NCBI GenBank assembly: GCA_965153355.1
Contig: OZ231128.1
Location: 24,924,001 to 24,988,000 of the forward strand
DNA: 64,000 nucleotides
Source: Flaccisagitta enflata
Taxonomy: Eukaryota > Chaetognatha > Sagittoidea > Aphragmophora
Direction of reading: 5' to 3'
Positions within the stretch are counted from its first letter, which is position 1. Each line of letters starts with the position of its first letter. Below are positions 52,489 to 63,418 of this stretch, piece by piece. The notes beneath the pieces are model-generated. The model made no database searches. It saw only the letters and a program-made list of their open reading frames with translations, and was not told the DNA's origin. The position numbers were made by a program, and so were the translations under genes.

Positions 52489-52749
52489 TTCTAGTTGCGG
52501 ACACGCAACTCTATAAGAGGCTTTGTCCGTTTGTCCGTCCACTGGTCCGTTGGTCCGTCGGTGCGTCGGTCTGTCGGTGCGTCGTTCCGTGAGCAAGAGT
52601 CGAAAAGTGGAAAGACGAGCGTTTTAAAGTTTTTTTCATGTATGTGTCTGTGTTGGGTGGGGTGTTGGGTGGGGTGTTGGGTGAGGATGGGGGTTGGCTG
52701 CCCCTGCCCACTCGTCCGCAACGATATTGTGTCCCCGCGTCACTTGTTT
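52489..52749 (+). mobile_element. hairpin-B element (GTTGCGGAC, second hairpin GTGTC...GTCAC)
   Basis: AGTTGCGGACACGCAACTCT with ATAAGAGGC, GTCCGTTGGTCCGTC core, GGGGTTGGCTGCCCCTGCCC, GTCCGCAACGATATTG, GTGTCCCCGCGTCAC, TTGTTT. AGTTGCGGAC and GTCCGCAAC are complementary. Confidence 0.7.
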
Positions 52750-53154
52750 CTATGGGTGTTACTGCTCTGCCGACGTTTTCTTATCCTTTCTTTTCTTGCC
52801 CACTTTATGGGATGCAGGGATGGAGACCCCATACCATGCTATACCGTACATGCCATACCATACTGAATTGTATTTTTGTTGTTTTTATTGCAATGTATTC
52901 CTGTCATCTTCAATCACTTTATAAATTCTAGTTACGTAATTCCTTCCTTTCACAATTCACTATCTGCTATTGTTTTGCCTTTCAGTCCAATTCGTTCGTT
53001 TGCAAGCCTGTGTTGTTATTTCCTTTCTTCACTTTTTCTCAATTTCTTTCTTACTCTCACGCTTGATGTCTTTTCACTTCATCCTGTCTGTTTTTCTCGG
53101 TTCCTGTCCTTATGTCCGTCTGTGTATCTGTCTCTTTCTATTTCTCCTAGTCTG

Positions 53155-53274
<120 letters not shown>

Positions 53275-53539
53275 TCTCTTCGTTTCAGACTCAGTAGGGA
53301 TTAGGCTGTGTGTTGTGTGACTCTCTCTCACTCTCTCTCTGTCTTCCCTGTTGTCACTGGCTGTCATTCTGTCACATTCATTCAGTCGATTGGTTTACAA
53401 ACTCTCTCACACACACACACAGGGAAGAGTGACGTCGTCGCGCAGTTGAGGCTGTCAAATCTCGTAAATCAAGATTACCCAATGTTGGACTTCATGGTCG
53501 TTAAGCCCCGCCGTCGTTTTCATTCCAGCCTCACATAAA

Positions 53540-54120
53540 CCAAAACAAAGAAAAACAGTCTATGTCAAAAACAGGAATAAACCGAAACGCTAGAACACGA
53601 AGGGCTGTCGAAAATTGGGTCGCTGAGCTCAGGGTTTTTTTTCACGAACTTCTAAAAAAGAACTAAGTAATTGTTAAAATGCTGCCTTGATTGAATCGAT
53701 AAAGACATTACAAGAAATTTCTACAACAGTGGCTTGCAACCGCGGGGCTACAACATTTGAAATTTCATCCCACTGAGCCATCTTGATGTAAGTATTACTT
53801 TTACAACAAATGTGGATAGCTTTCTTTACATCGTCGAAGAGGTATAACGTTACAAACGAGAAGAAAAACCTCGCGAACGGTAAATACAAGATGGGTGTCG
53901 TGTGTGAACAATATTCTTTGCCAGCAATATGGATAACTCTGCATGAAATATAACTCCATGCCGACCATATGATCTAATAACAAAAAAAAAAAAAAAAAAA
54001 AAAAAAACCAACACAATCTGTTCAAATGCAGATTAAAAAACAGAACAAAACAAATATTATCAAGATTTATAGGTATGCTAATAGGGGTGACAAGCGGTCA
54101 ATGAGTTTGGTCCAAAATAT
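53540..54120. other. no gene seen
   Basis: Sequence beyond the end of the inverted near-duplicate; contains a poly-A run near 53983-54006. Confidence 0.5.
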
Positions 54121-54134
54121 ATCTTTCCTTTTTT

Positions 54135-54575
54135 GGGCAGCGGCCCCAAAGGGGTTGAAGTCCTGTAGAACACAGGTCAAAGGGGGACTATTTTTTGTTT
54201 GTTTGTTTGTTTGTTTGTTTGTTTGTTTGTTTGTTTGTTTGTTTGTTTGTTTGTCCATTTGTTTGTCCTCCCCAGGCCCTCTCAGACCTGAAATCCGACC
54301 TTTCAGACCTGAAATTTGCCCTCTCAGACTCAAGGCCTGAGAGGGCAGATTTTAGGCCTGAGAGGGTAGATTTCAGGCCTGAGATGGCCGGTGGGGGGGG
54401 GAGGGACAGATGGTCAGACAAACAAATGGACGGACAAACGAATGAGCAAAAGTCCCCCTGTGTTCTACAAGACTTTGTCCCCTTCGGAGCTGCGGCTCTA
54501 CTTCCTCTCACTCCCATTCACAATCATGCAAAGCAGGGCAACGGGTATCGCTGACCACATATTGCCCTTGGGCGA
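54135..54575. mobile_element. family A element with TTTG tract
   Basis: GGGCAGCGGCCCCAAAGG and GTCCTGTAGAACACAGG at left; CCCCTGTGTTCTACAAGAC and GCTGCGG at right. The core has TTTG repeats, then CTCAGACCTGAAATC units that switch to the inverted form GGCCTGAGAGGGC, making an internal palindrome. Confidence 0.6.
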
Positions 54576-54758
54576 CCTGTTCTTTCTTTATTGCTAAAGC
54601 CTAACGCGAGGACTAGGTCTTTTGTCAGCTGCCTTTAAATGCAAAGTAAGGGTGATAAAATTTACTGTAGTTGGCCAAAAGTTAGGACCTACTGTATAGT
54701 CACCAAATCAAAACAATGAATCGATAAAAAGCAACGAATAAGATATCGCGGCTTTCCT

Positions 54759-56006
54759 TCACATTTCATTGACCGCCGTTTCGCGCCACATCACCAAATT
54801 GTTGATAGAGACGCTGTCCTCCGAAGAAATGACTCTCAGCCCGAAACAGACGAAAGACTGTCGATTCCGCGTCGGAATTTCGTGGACGTTGTTGAAGGAA
54901 GTTGACGAGGAAGTTGACGAGGATTTGGAAGCGGATTTGAGAATGATCCAACTTCGACAATCGTTGGAACCGACAAAGTCAAAGGCCGGCAAAGATGAGG
55001 CCGTCGGATTGAAACTGAATTTCCCGACTCGAATCGGATTCGGGAATCTGCGTGGAATTTTGCAAAGACAAATATGGTGAAGATTGAATCGAGACAAAAG
55101 GAAACAAGGCCGGATACACGGCCATCAGTTGCGGACGGGTGGGCAGGGGCGGAAATGCAACTGTCCGCAACTAAAAATGTTTAAAAACGCTCATGTCCTC
55201 ACTTTTTGACTCGTGCTTACGGACCGACCAACCAACGGACGGACGGACGGACAAAGCCTCTTATAGAGTTGCGTGTCCGCAACTAAAAACTTGCGTTGGT
55301 CCCTTAAGCACCAAAATGACAACAACAAAAAAACATTTACATTATATCTAAGAATGACTCAGATCAGGGTAGAAACGTAAAATCGGTTAAGTTTCATGGA
55401 GCACGCAAGAAAAATAGTATCAGAAATAACTACCTTGACTGCTTGCACGCCCAAGAAATGAGGAGGGCATGAAGTTGTTCCAGTGCAAGGAATTTTTGTT
55501 ATCTATACATATCATCTTCACAAGTTATATTGACCTAGAATACCATTACAAGACAGACAAGGCCGTATTACAACAATGTGAAGGACGGACGGACACAGCA
55601 GCCGTGAGCAGCGTGTTTCTACAGAATAGAAATAGAATAGAATAGAAAATAATTCATTCTACCTCCACCACCTCCACCATTTGACATTTAAGATTGACCT
55701 GTACCAAACGACGGCTGGCAGATCATCCGTTCTGGGAGTCCACGAGACATAATCAGACTCATGAAATGCTCTTGAGGCGTCATCGTCCATACTTGATGCT
55801 CCCGCGAGGCCCCCTTCCGTGTCATACCGCAATCGAAGGAGAGGAAAGGTGACCAAATTTGGATCGGGAAAGGTGATGCCTAGACGATTATGAGAATTGA
55901 CATTCATGCTTCTTTTTGACATGCGACTTTCACATGATTCGAAACTGGTCCCAAGAACATGAAAGGTAACAAATTTCAGCAAGAATCTTGTTGCAGCTCC
56001 AAGCAT
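54759..56006 (-). CDS. two-exon secreted F5/8C-like (discoidin-like) domain protein
   Basis: Exons 56006-55699 and 55047-54759 join in phase 2 (TACAG/GTCAAT donor, TTCCACGCAG acceptor) to give 198 residues. In-frame TAG and TGA lie just upstream of the ATG, so the start is firm if the exon is real. The N-terminus (MLGAATRFLLKFVTFHVLG) looks like a signal peptide. The body has SRAFHESDYVSW, AVVWYRFPNPIRVGKFSFNP, FDFVGSNDCRSW, IPTRNRQSFVCFGLRV and VSINNLVMW. The pattern GSNDC-x-SW, then W/IP, then F-x-C-x-G and a final MW is one I know from invertebrate F5/8 type C-like domains, which bind carbohydrate or lipid outside the cell. The opposite strand also has a 103-residue open frame over exon 2, but it lacks domain motifs. 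An AATAAA candidate lies at 54593-54588. Confidence 0.62.
55102..55289 (-). mobile_element. hairpin-B element near the F5/8C-like gene
   Basis: AACAAGGCCGGATACACGGC, AGTTGCGGACGGGTGGGCAG, GGACGGACGG core, then CCTCTTATAGAGTTGCG, TGTCCGCAACT and AAAAA. It lies in the intron between the two exons, about 55 bases before the second exon on the minus strand. Confidence 0.7.
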
Positions 56007-56059
56007 CTTTCACGTCTAAAACTCTAAATATCTTTTCTTTCCGCGTGTTTGCAATGTTA

Positions 56060-56960
56060 GACGTCAGGTAAGCGCCAAAGTGCGGTAGATTCGGCCGGGA
56101 AAGGGGGGGAGGGATGATTAACGAAAAAGAAAAAAAAGAAAGAAAAAAAGAAATCATCCCAGCTATGGTTTTTCAATTGTCGAAAATGCTGAGGTAAATG
56201 CAAATGCCACGTACCAGATAACGCCCAAACTAGCTTACGGCAGTTATGTTAATTAGACAAATTCTGCACAGGTATTTCTAACTTCCTCGAAATTGTCTAC
56301 GGTTTTCTTTCCTATTCTCGGTGGATGAAATCCTCATTTGCATATTGCAGTTAGATGATTCATACAGTCATAAATGTTCTTTAGATAACAATGAGCCATT
56401 CTCAGCGTCGTTATGTTTCCAGTCATAAGCCTTATGTCTTCGTATTAACGATGCAAAAAAGCAGGTATAAATGAGTGTGTTCAGAATCAATTCTATTTTG
56501 ATTCCAAGCACGACTGCGCTTTATTCAAAGGGATGCATAAATTAAAACAAATTTGTTATTTAGCGGAAATCAACTCCTCTTCTGATTTTTCTTCAAGCGG
56601 CTTGCACTCGGTTGCGCTGCTGGTCCTTGTCTCTAGCAAGGAAACCATGCTTCACACTGTCAGCGTCACTGCCTTGTTAGAAATTAGAACCTGGCCTCGT
56701 TCTTGGGTTCTGCTTTATAGTCAGGCGGTTTGATCTCAGTTAGAACTTGGAAGCTTGAAAAACTGCTTAGCGAAATCTCAGTAGGTCTACACTACTCCTG
56801 CTAAAATGCTCGTGTGACCCTGACATCACAGCCCCATTACTTGCCGCCCACTAAAAGTAAAAGGGACTTTCTTTTACTGTGATAACGCTCAGATAATGGA
56901 GAGGGAGGAAGAAAGGTAGACTTTATTAAAGTCAATGCATGTTTTTTATGAAAAGTAAGA
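56060..56960. other. no confident gene
   Basis: A 66-codon plus-strand frame at 56533 and a 30-codon minus-strand frame starting near 56648 are present without domain or splice support. Confidence 0.4.
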
Positions 56961-56984
56961 CAGCGGATGCTGAGAATTTTTGTT

Positions 56985-57063
56985 GCTGTTGATGTTGTTG
57001 TTGTTGTCGTTGTCGTTGTCGTTGTCGTTGTCATTGTCATTGTCATTGTCGTTGTCGTTGTCG

Positions 57064-57137
<74 letters not shown>
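56985..57137. repeat. (GTT)/(GTC) array
   Basis: Trinucleotide array; a second (TTG)n lies at 57303-57370 downstream of the kringle exons. Confidence 0.9.
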
Positions 57138-57138
<1 letters not shown>

Positions 57139-57302
57139 TTTACATTGATTAACTTGGAAATCTTCATTGTAAAAAAAAAATCATAAACCAAAATGTCAAA
57201 CGAATTGACCTCTATCAAATGGTAACCTTGTTTGCGTCTCCTGTGCTCCATAGTGGGCGTATTCAATGGAAACCCTCTACACTTTTTATTCGAAAACCCG
57301 AT

Positions 57303-57304
57303 GT

Positions 57305-57367
<63 letters not shown>

Positions 57368-57370
57368 TTG
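57303..57370. repeat. (TTG)n
   Basis: Trinucleotide array. Confidence 0.95.
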
Positions 57371-57480
57371 TTTTTGCTCGATGCTGAACTTTTTCATGCT
57401 ACAAGGCAGCTTAGCAGAATCGGCGTCTCTGATTACAGCAATGCCAACTAAATTTCTAATCATGATCGAATGTTACTGAC

Positions 57481-57856
57481 CTGGACATGGGTCAATATCG
57501 CAGATCTCCCATTGCGTGTTAGGGTCGGATGTGAAGCACCAAGGAGCACTCGCCCCAGTTGGGTTGCGACAAAAGTTCTGCTCAAGGTCAGCATATTTAT
57601 ATCTGTAGGAAAGTTTGAGATGTTTTTTAGGTTTGAAAATTGATTAAACGATAGATTAATTACACGTATTGATTTCAGGAGAACGTGGAACAACTCTCTT
57701 TTTCGGGAACATTCTCTCCATCTTACTTGTCAGGCGTGAATCCCAGTTTGAGGGGCGTGTAAGACAGCCAATGCAGACAGTTATGGCCGCTGATGGAAGT
57801 AGCGGTAACGCCTCTGTATTCTGCGCCATTTTGTGAAGTTTTGCAATTCTTTATCT
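57481..57856 (-). CDS. kringle domain split over two exons (gene partial)
   Basis: Exon 57856-57727 (acceptor CCACGCAG, donor GACAA/GTAAGA) and exon 57602-57481 (acceptor TTCCTACAG, donor CCAG/GTCAGT) join in phase 2. The product has NCKTSQNGAEYRGVTATSIS, GHNCLHWLSYTP, FTPDKYKYADLEQNFCRNP, APWCFTSDP and WEICDIDPC: all six kringle cysteines, CRNP, PWC and the tryptophans are present. Kringles are extracellular protein-binding modules found with proteases and receptors. Exons before and after were not found; the exit phase is 1, which does not fit the F5/8C-like gene downstream, so I treat it as a separate, incomplete gene. Confidence 0.85.
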
Positions 57857-58024
57857 CTGCGTGGTTTATAAAACAAGACTGGATACATGGCATACATGGT
57901 TAAGCAAAAGCAGTGAGCTCACTCCAACACCCCATGAAGCAATGAATAAGGATTTGTCCTACACTCATGAAAGATGACCGACCAACACAGTGGAGTACAT
58001 GTTAAGTCCCACTACGCGAATGAT

Positions 58025-58297
58025 AAACAAGGCCGGATACATGGCTACCCTAGTCGCGTACGGGTGGGCAGGAGCAGTGCTGGAGAAGGTCACCTGGGCA
58101 TCTGGGCAGGAGCCGTATGCTCAAAAAGCTCAAAAACGCCGAAAAAGTAAAAAGGGGACCGACCGACCGACCGACCGACCGACCGACCGACCAACCGACC
58201 GACCGACCGACCGACCGACCGACCGACCGACCGACCGACCGACCGACCGACCGACCAACATAGCGGGTTGTAGAGTCGCGTAGCACGCGACTAAAAA
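58025..58297 (-). mobile_element. hairpin-B element (stem GTCGCGTAC/GCACGCGAC)
   Basis: AACAAGGCCGGATACATGGC, AGTCGCGTACGGGTGGGCAG, a 100-bp GACC array, GTAGAGTCGCGTAGCACGCG, ACTAAAAA. The internal arm and the terminal arm share the GTCGCG variant. Confidence 0.7.
58158..58257. repeat. (GACC)n core of a hairpin-B element
   Basis: About 25 tetranucleotide units. Confidence 0.95.
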
Positions 58298-58328
58298 GAC
58301 GCAATTTTGAAAGACTAAGCAAAAGAAA

Positions 58329-58483
58329 AACAAGGCCGGATACACGGCCAAAACCAGTTGCGGACGGGTAGGCAGGGGCAGAAATGCGCATTTTCACACT
58401 TTTGGACTCGTGCTCACGGACGGACGGACCAACAGGCGGATGGACAAAGGCTCGTATAGACTTGCGTGTCCGCAACTAAAAAA
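58329..58483 (-). mobile_element. hairpin-B element
   Basis: CAAGGCCGGATACACGGCC, AGTTGCGGACGGGTAGGCAG, GGACGGACGGACC, then GACTTGCGTGTCCGCAACT and AAAAAA. It starts about 30 bases after the end of the copy at 58025. Confidence 0.7.
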
Positions 58484-58496
58484 TGAGGATCATGTT

Positions 58497-58560
58497 TCTC
58501 TGGAATATGGCCCCTGCCCACCCGCACGCGACTGAGGTAGCCATGTATCCGGCCTTGTTT
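58497..58560 (+). mobile_element. truncated hairpin-B end
   Basis: GGCCCCTGCCCACCCGCACG, CGACTGAGGTAGCC and ATGTATCCGGCCTTGTTT; only the partner arm and second hairpin remain. Confidence 0.5.
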
Positions 58561-58683
58561 AGCTAAGATCTGACGTTTGTAAGCTGTACAACCATCCTCG
58601 TGTCATGGGAAAAAATTGTACTATCTCTACCTGAGTACATACAAATCGACATGCTTATGAAGCAAGACATTCAAATACGAGTA

Positions 58684-58843
58684 CAGTCACACCCCGCTAT
58701 AACAGACCCGAGAGTAAAGGGGATCCGTTTATAATAGTTATAAGACTTTTGGTCCCTTTAAAATTATTTTTTTGAATTGGTTATAATGGAAATTCGCCTA
58801 TAATAAATGAAATTTATTGGTCCGTTAATGCGAGGTTCCACTG
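58684..58843. mobile_element. 160-bp MITE, CAGTCACACCCCGC ends
   Basis: CAGTCACACCCCGCTATAAC and GCGAGGTTCCACTG, flanked by TA. Same general family as 36594 and 39098. Confidence 0.65.
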
Positions 58844-58976
58844 TATGTACAACCAGACAGAAAGAAATAGCACGTACATTTGTTTTGATCATGCAAAAGC
58901 TTGTTGAAACAATAATACTAATGTGTTGTCATTGATGGTTAATCAATTGTGACTCTTTGTACTGTTTCTCTTTTCA

Positions 58977-59633
58977 TCAAATGTTCTCATCCAGGTTATT
59001 GGCTTTTCTGGTTTCAATCGTGCTGTTGAGGTTCGCATTGTCCATGGTACAACTGCCGGTTTGTACATCATCATCAGATGCGGGCGACTTTACGAAGAGA
59101 ACCTGGACACCTTCCTCATCCTCGTCGATGCAGCATTCGCAGCAGCCGCATTCAGCGCAATTGGGGCTCGAACAGCAGTCACACGCGCCATCTTTGTTAA
59201 CGGCGATCGATGCGGCGATAATTCCCCATATAGAAATGATTAAGTGGAATCCAGCGGAAAACATGACGATTCCGTGCAAAATGTACACGGCAGTTTCCGA
59301 CATCTCGTAAATTGGATCACCAGGTCTAATGAACTGGAACTGGAATGCGTCATAAATAGCCAGAAAAGAGCATGTTCCTTCCCATCCGCATAGCGGCACT
59401 TGGACGAGATTTAACACAAGAAGAGAGATGAGCGACGAATTTTCGCCAAAATTCCCGGCGCGGAAACCGCAATAGGCCGTCAGCAGATAAACTGGCGCCG
59501 ACCACAACGCTGGTGCCATCTCTTGAAGGAAGAAAACGCGATGGCTGCTTACGCTGTAAGTGTTAATGACGATAATGATGCTAGTAGTAACGATGGAAAC
59601 GATCGCTGAAACCAGCTGGCATATCCAATTGCA
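58977..59633 (-). CDS. four-transmembrane-type protein module 2
   Basis: Open from just after the TGA of module 1 to TGA at 58977-58979 and in the same frame. Four hydrophobic segments: CQLVSAIVSIVTTSIIIVIN, PALWSAPVYLLTAYCGFRAG, SLISLLVLNLVQVPL and TAVYILHGIVMFSAGFHLII with SIWGIIAASIAV. A Cys-rich motif (CDCCSSPNCAECGCCECC) and an acidic tail follow. The second segment matches module 1 in place and style, so the two are related tandem units. The first Met is at 59519, inside the frame after helix 1, so either an upstream exon supplies the start (possible acceptor GATATGCCAG near 59605) or the module is the second half of one longer protein. The MS4A/CD20-like label is tentative. Confidence 0.55.
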   Translation of the reverse strand, partial: CNWICQLVSAIVSIVTTSIIIVINTYSVSSHRVFFLQEMAPALWSAPVYLLTAYCGFRAGNFGENSSLISLLVLNLVQVPLCGWEGTCSFLAIYDAFQFQFIRPGDPIYEMSETAVYILHGIVMFSAGFHLIISIWGIIAASIAVNKDGACDCCSSPNCAECGCCECCIDEDEEGVQVLFVKSPASDDDVQTGSCTMDNANLNSTIETRKANNLDENI

Positions 59634-60066
59634 TCATCGGGATTTGGTATCTGCGTGGATGTTGCGATGAACTTCCGGTGCGGCGGCTTTTTTCGCGGCT
59701 CCAATGCATCCTCCGTGACAAAACGCTCGAGAAGTGATGACGATGGCCCAAACGACGGAAATCATTTCGGCAGACGCTGCAATTCCTAACGAGCCTATCA
59801 GCAACATCGGGATGAGATATTCTTCATCGGGACAATCACTCAGGGTCTTAACAACATCATGTTGATAGCAACGCCAGCGGTAGGGGCTGTAGTATACCGT
59901 ATTGTAAAAGAACCAGTAGTTGATAACGCCTAAGATGACGTTGATGATGGCGACGACGAGAGCGGCGATTGTAAAAGGAAAGCTACGTTTGGAGCCGGCA
60001 ATCGACATCAGGATGCCACCGATGAGGAAGGAGACGCCGAACCCACATCCAAATTGGCTCTCACTT
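59634..60066 (-). CDS. four-transmembrane-type protein module 1, 5' partial
   Basis: Open frame ending TGA at 59634-59636. It begins with hydrophobic FGCGFGVSFLIGGILMSIAG, then SFPFTIAALVVAIINVILGV, an extracellular-looking loop with two cysteines (RCYQHDVVKTLSDC) and a further helix, LIPMLLIGSLGIAASAEMIS with VVWAIVITSRAF. The tail is cytoplasmic and Lys/Ala-rich. The topology and GVSFLIGG-type motif resemble MS4A/CD20-like tetraspans, a tentative assignment. The first helix and initiator must be in an upstream exon; an in-frame TAG 18 nt before FGCG limits the exon to about 60066. The next module lies downstream in the same frame. Confidence 0.55.
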
Positions 60067-60162
60067 GCACGCTATTTCACATCAACTAACCCTTTAAGTG
60101 AACTTTTAGACAACAAAAAATTAAATTCCGAGAATCAAGTTTCAATAGCAGCCCAAAGGCAG

Positions 60163-60560
60163 GGTGAGCGGTACCCGTTTCCTGCTTGAGTGGTTTTAGA
60201 GTAAAATTGAGAGAAGGAGCATCACAGCGGCCCTAAAAAGGACAAAGACCTGTATAACACAGGGGGAATCTGTCCATCCGTTTATCCGAAATGTGGGTCC
60301 CAGAGACAGGGATCATGACAATGAAGGCCAACTCTGTGCAACATGCTCAGAGACTTGAATTATGGCATCAAAGACTGAGATCTGGGTCCGAGAGGCCTGA
60401 ATCTTTGTCTGAGAGACCAGGATCTGGGTATTTGAGGCCAGGATCAGGATCTTTGAGGCCAAATTTAGGGTTTCTAGCCAAGATTGTGGCCTTTTTGATT
60501 GGATTTGGACCCATAGGTAGAATGGGGCCAAAAAAAGATAAAGCCCTGAGGATGGGGGGT
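60163..60560. mobile_element. family A element, one end missing
   Basis: GAGCGGTACCCGTTTCCTG, CAGCGGCCCTAAAAAGGAC, CTGTATAACACAGGGGGAAT, then 20-21-bp units such as GAGGCCTGAATCTTTGTCTG. No closing repeat found. Confidence 0.5.
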
Positions 60561-60599
60561 AGAGCAATTGTGTGTATTGATTGCACCGAAAATCAGAGA

Positions 60600-61430
60600 A
60601 AATAGGACTGAGCCAAATGAGCTAGATAAGCTAAAATGCTCAAAATCACTCAACCAGACAACCAGCTTTGCTCACTGACATGCTTTCTTGTATTTACATC
60701 CTCACATCAAAACATTCATTTATCCCATCAAAAATAAAAAAAAAAAAAAAATACATATAAAATTTCTTTAATGATCACATTTGAAATAAGATCAAAAAAG
60801 ATTGACCTAGTTAGGCTAAATGAGCTTTTTATTTGTCCTATTCAAAAAAAGACTAAGTTAAAATCAGTAAAAGGCTGAAATGAAATCAGAAAAAAATTGA
60901 GCTAAATGAGCTAAATGAGCTAGAATACTCAAAAACACCCTCACAACTGAGCAACTCTGCTCACTGACATGCTTTCTTGTATTTGCATGCTCAAACATGT
61001 ATCAAAACATTTATTTATTTATCGCATTTTAAATCTGAAAAACAGACTGAGCTAAATGAGCTAAAATGCTCAAAAATACCCTCACAGATGAACAGATATG
61101 CTCATAAAAATGTTTTCTTGTATTTGCATGCTCAAACAAACTTTAAAACACTGCTTTATTGATCCTGCTGAAAATCATAAAAAATCGAAAAAAATTCATA
61201 TTGAATTTTTCGTAAATAACTCTTTAAAAATTCATGACGCGAAAAATATTTGCCGTAGAGCATTCTGTTTGGCGCCAAATGAAAGAGAATTATCAAATTT
61301 ACCCACCCCATAAATTTCATTGGAGGCCACATTCGCTCGGTGGAGATGCTCAACTTCCGCCTAAGAAAATGAAAACCATGTTTCTCTCGAATATGTCAAA
61401 AAGTCAAAGACTGACTTCGACTTTTCTCCC
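60600..61430. other. no gene seen
   Basis: AT-rich; GCTAAATGAGCTAAAATGCT and TGACATGCTTTCTTGTATTT recur about three times (60605, 60900, 61050), an old tandem repeat of 140-300 bp. Confidence 0.5.
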
Positions 61431-61431
61431 A

Positions 61432-61560
61432 ATAAAAAAACGAGACCGGATTCGCGGCTACCCTAGTCGCGTGCGGGTGGGCAGGAACAGTGCTGGAGAA
61501 GGTCACTAGGGCATCTGGGCAGGAGCCGTACTATGCGAATTAAAAAAAAAGACGCACCTT
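61432..61560 (-). mobile_element. partial hairpin-B element
   Basis: CGAGACCGGATTCGCGGCTA, AGTCGCGTGCGGGTGGGCAG and GAACAGTGCTGGAGAAGGTC, close to the 58025 copy, but the terminal hairpin is missing. Confidence 0.5.
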
Positions 61561-61990
61561 TGTATTTGCTGATAAAACTGACTTAAAAAGTACAAAAAAA
61601 ATTTTACAGAAAAAGTGATTTTGAAGATTTTCAAATTATCTTTCATTCTAGACCAATCCCAGATCTGTATCTTTAACGGTTTAGGAGCTAGAGCTCTTTA
61701 AAGTGAGACACCATTTTGCTGAATTGCATCTTTTTCAAAGGGACTGCAAAAACAAATTTGGTAACGTTTTTACTCAAACTAATGCCATTTCCAAACGAAA
61801 AAAGATAGAGATACCAGATTGGCGCAAAATGAAAGAGTTTTTCAAGAGCTTCAAAATGATCTAAGATTTTAGTTAGTTTTTGTGATTTTCAATGGCGCAA
61901 TCAATCATTCAAAAGTGCGTCTTTTTTTTTAATTCATATAGTACGCTCAAAAAGCTATAAGACGCCAAACCGCGAAAACGGAAATAGTCG
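61560..61990. other. no gene seen; inverted ends
   Basis: ACGCACCTTTGTATTTGC and its surroundings near 61545 and AAAAGTGCGTCTTTTTTTTT near 61912 suggest short inverted ends (AAAAAGACGCAC) of another small element. Confidence 0.35.
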
Positions 61991-61997
61991 CATAAGC

Positions 61998-62500
61998 GTC
62001 AGATGGTCAGCGGTACCCGTTGCCCCTTAGTTAGTGAATGTTAAATGTGAAGGTGAGAGGGGCAGCGGCCCCAAAGGAACTGATGACCTATGCTTGGCTA
62101 GAAATTGAGCATTGAGGCGGGATTTTAGCCCCAAGGAAGGGATGGGAGCCGGCATGAGGTTGAAATTGGAGCCATGATGCCGGGAATGGAGCCTCGGAGC
62201 TGGGGTTGGAGCCTTGAGGTTACAATTGGAGCCATGATGCGGGGAATGGAGCCTCGGAGCTGGGGTTGGAGCCTTGAGGCTGGGATTGGAGCCCCAACGC
62301 TGATATTGGGGCCTTGGGGCTGGGATTGGAGCCTTGAGGCTGGGATTGGAGCCTCAAGGCTGGGATTGTAGCCTCGAGGCTGGCATTGGAGTCTCAAGGC
62401 TGGGATTGGAGCCTGGAGGCTTGGATTGGTGCCATGGCACTGAGAATGGAGCCTTGAGGCTTAGATATGGGGCCTAAGGCTGAGATTTGAGCTGGAAGTT
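61998..62500. mobile_element. family A element with GGCTGGGATTGGAGCC units
   Basis: GGTCAGCGGTACCCGTTGCC and GGGCAGCGGCCCCAAAGG, then about 17 units of about 20 bp (GAGGCTGGGATTGGAGCCTT) at 62135-62490. The unit differs from that of the other copies although the flank is shared. Confidence 0.55.
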
Positions 62501-62675
62501 GAAATTTCAAACTTTTTTGAAATCAGCCTGGGTGTTCTTAAATTTGCAACCGTTTTCAGCCTGAAATTCTCTTAAAGTGTTCTTAATTTCTTCGATGTTT
62601 ACAAACATGTAAACTGTATAAAAATACCATATATATAACAATTGTATCTTAAACTTGATCATTTTCGTGTTTTTT

Positions 62676-63200
62676 GGGCAGCGGCCCCAAAGGGCCGATG
62701 TCCTGTAGAACACAGGGGGGAATTTCCATATGTCCGTCCGTCCCCCCCCCTGGTTGGCCTCAAATTCGCTCTCCCAGCCCTCAAATTTGCCCTCCCAGCC
62801 CTCAATTCAGCCCTCCAGGCCTCAAATCAGCTTTCCAGGCTTCAAATCAGCCCCCCCACCTCAAATCTGTCCTCCAGACCTCAAATCTGCCTTCCAGACC
62901 TTCAATTAGCCCTCCAAGCATAAAATCAGCCCTCCATGGCTTAAATTTGCCCTCCAAAACTCAAATCGGCTCTCCAAGCCTTGATTCTGCCCTCCAGCCT
63001 TCAAATATGCCTTCAGCAGTCTAAATCAGTCATCTAAGGCCTGAAATATGCCCCCTCAGGACGTATGGAAATTCCCCCCTGTGTTCTACAGGACATCGGC
63101 CCTTTGGGGCCGCTGCCCTGCTCTCACTCCACTTTTTCACTGGATCACTCCCAGCAGGGCATCGGGTACCGCTGACCATGTGCGATCCTTGGATGACTAG
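62676..63200. mobile_element. family A element nested in the 433-bp MITE family
   Basis: GGGCAGCGGCCCCAAAGGGC at left and its complement at 63098-63119. The core is about 14 units of CCTCAAATCAGCCCTCCAG type. It splits a MITE whose halves are at 62500-62670 and 63200-63416. Confidence 0.7.
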
Positions 63201-63418
63201 TTTCTTTTATGATGCCTGATTTTATAGGCAAACTAAAGAAAGGAAGTTATTTCTAAAGATAAAAAAACCTAAATTTCTGAAAAATTCATTTTTTAGATAA
63301 GAAACTAACAAAAAAGTTCTTTTGCAAATGGTCAAAACTAAATCTCAGCCTGGGCATTCTCTTATTTTGTTCTTAAAATTTTAGCAAATCTCAGGCTCAT
63401 GTCTCTTTTAAACTGGTA

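Noticed and set aside
54769-55080. 103-residue plus-strand frame antisense to the F5/8C-like exon
   Set aside because: Codon use looks plausible, but the opposite strand has splice sites in phase and a recognisable domain pattern, so this is its shadow.
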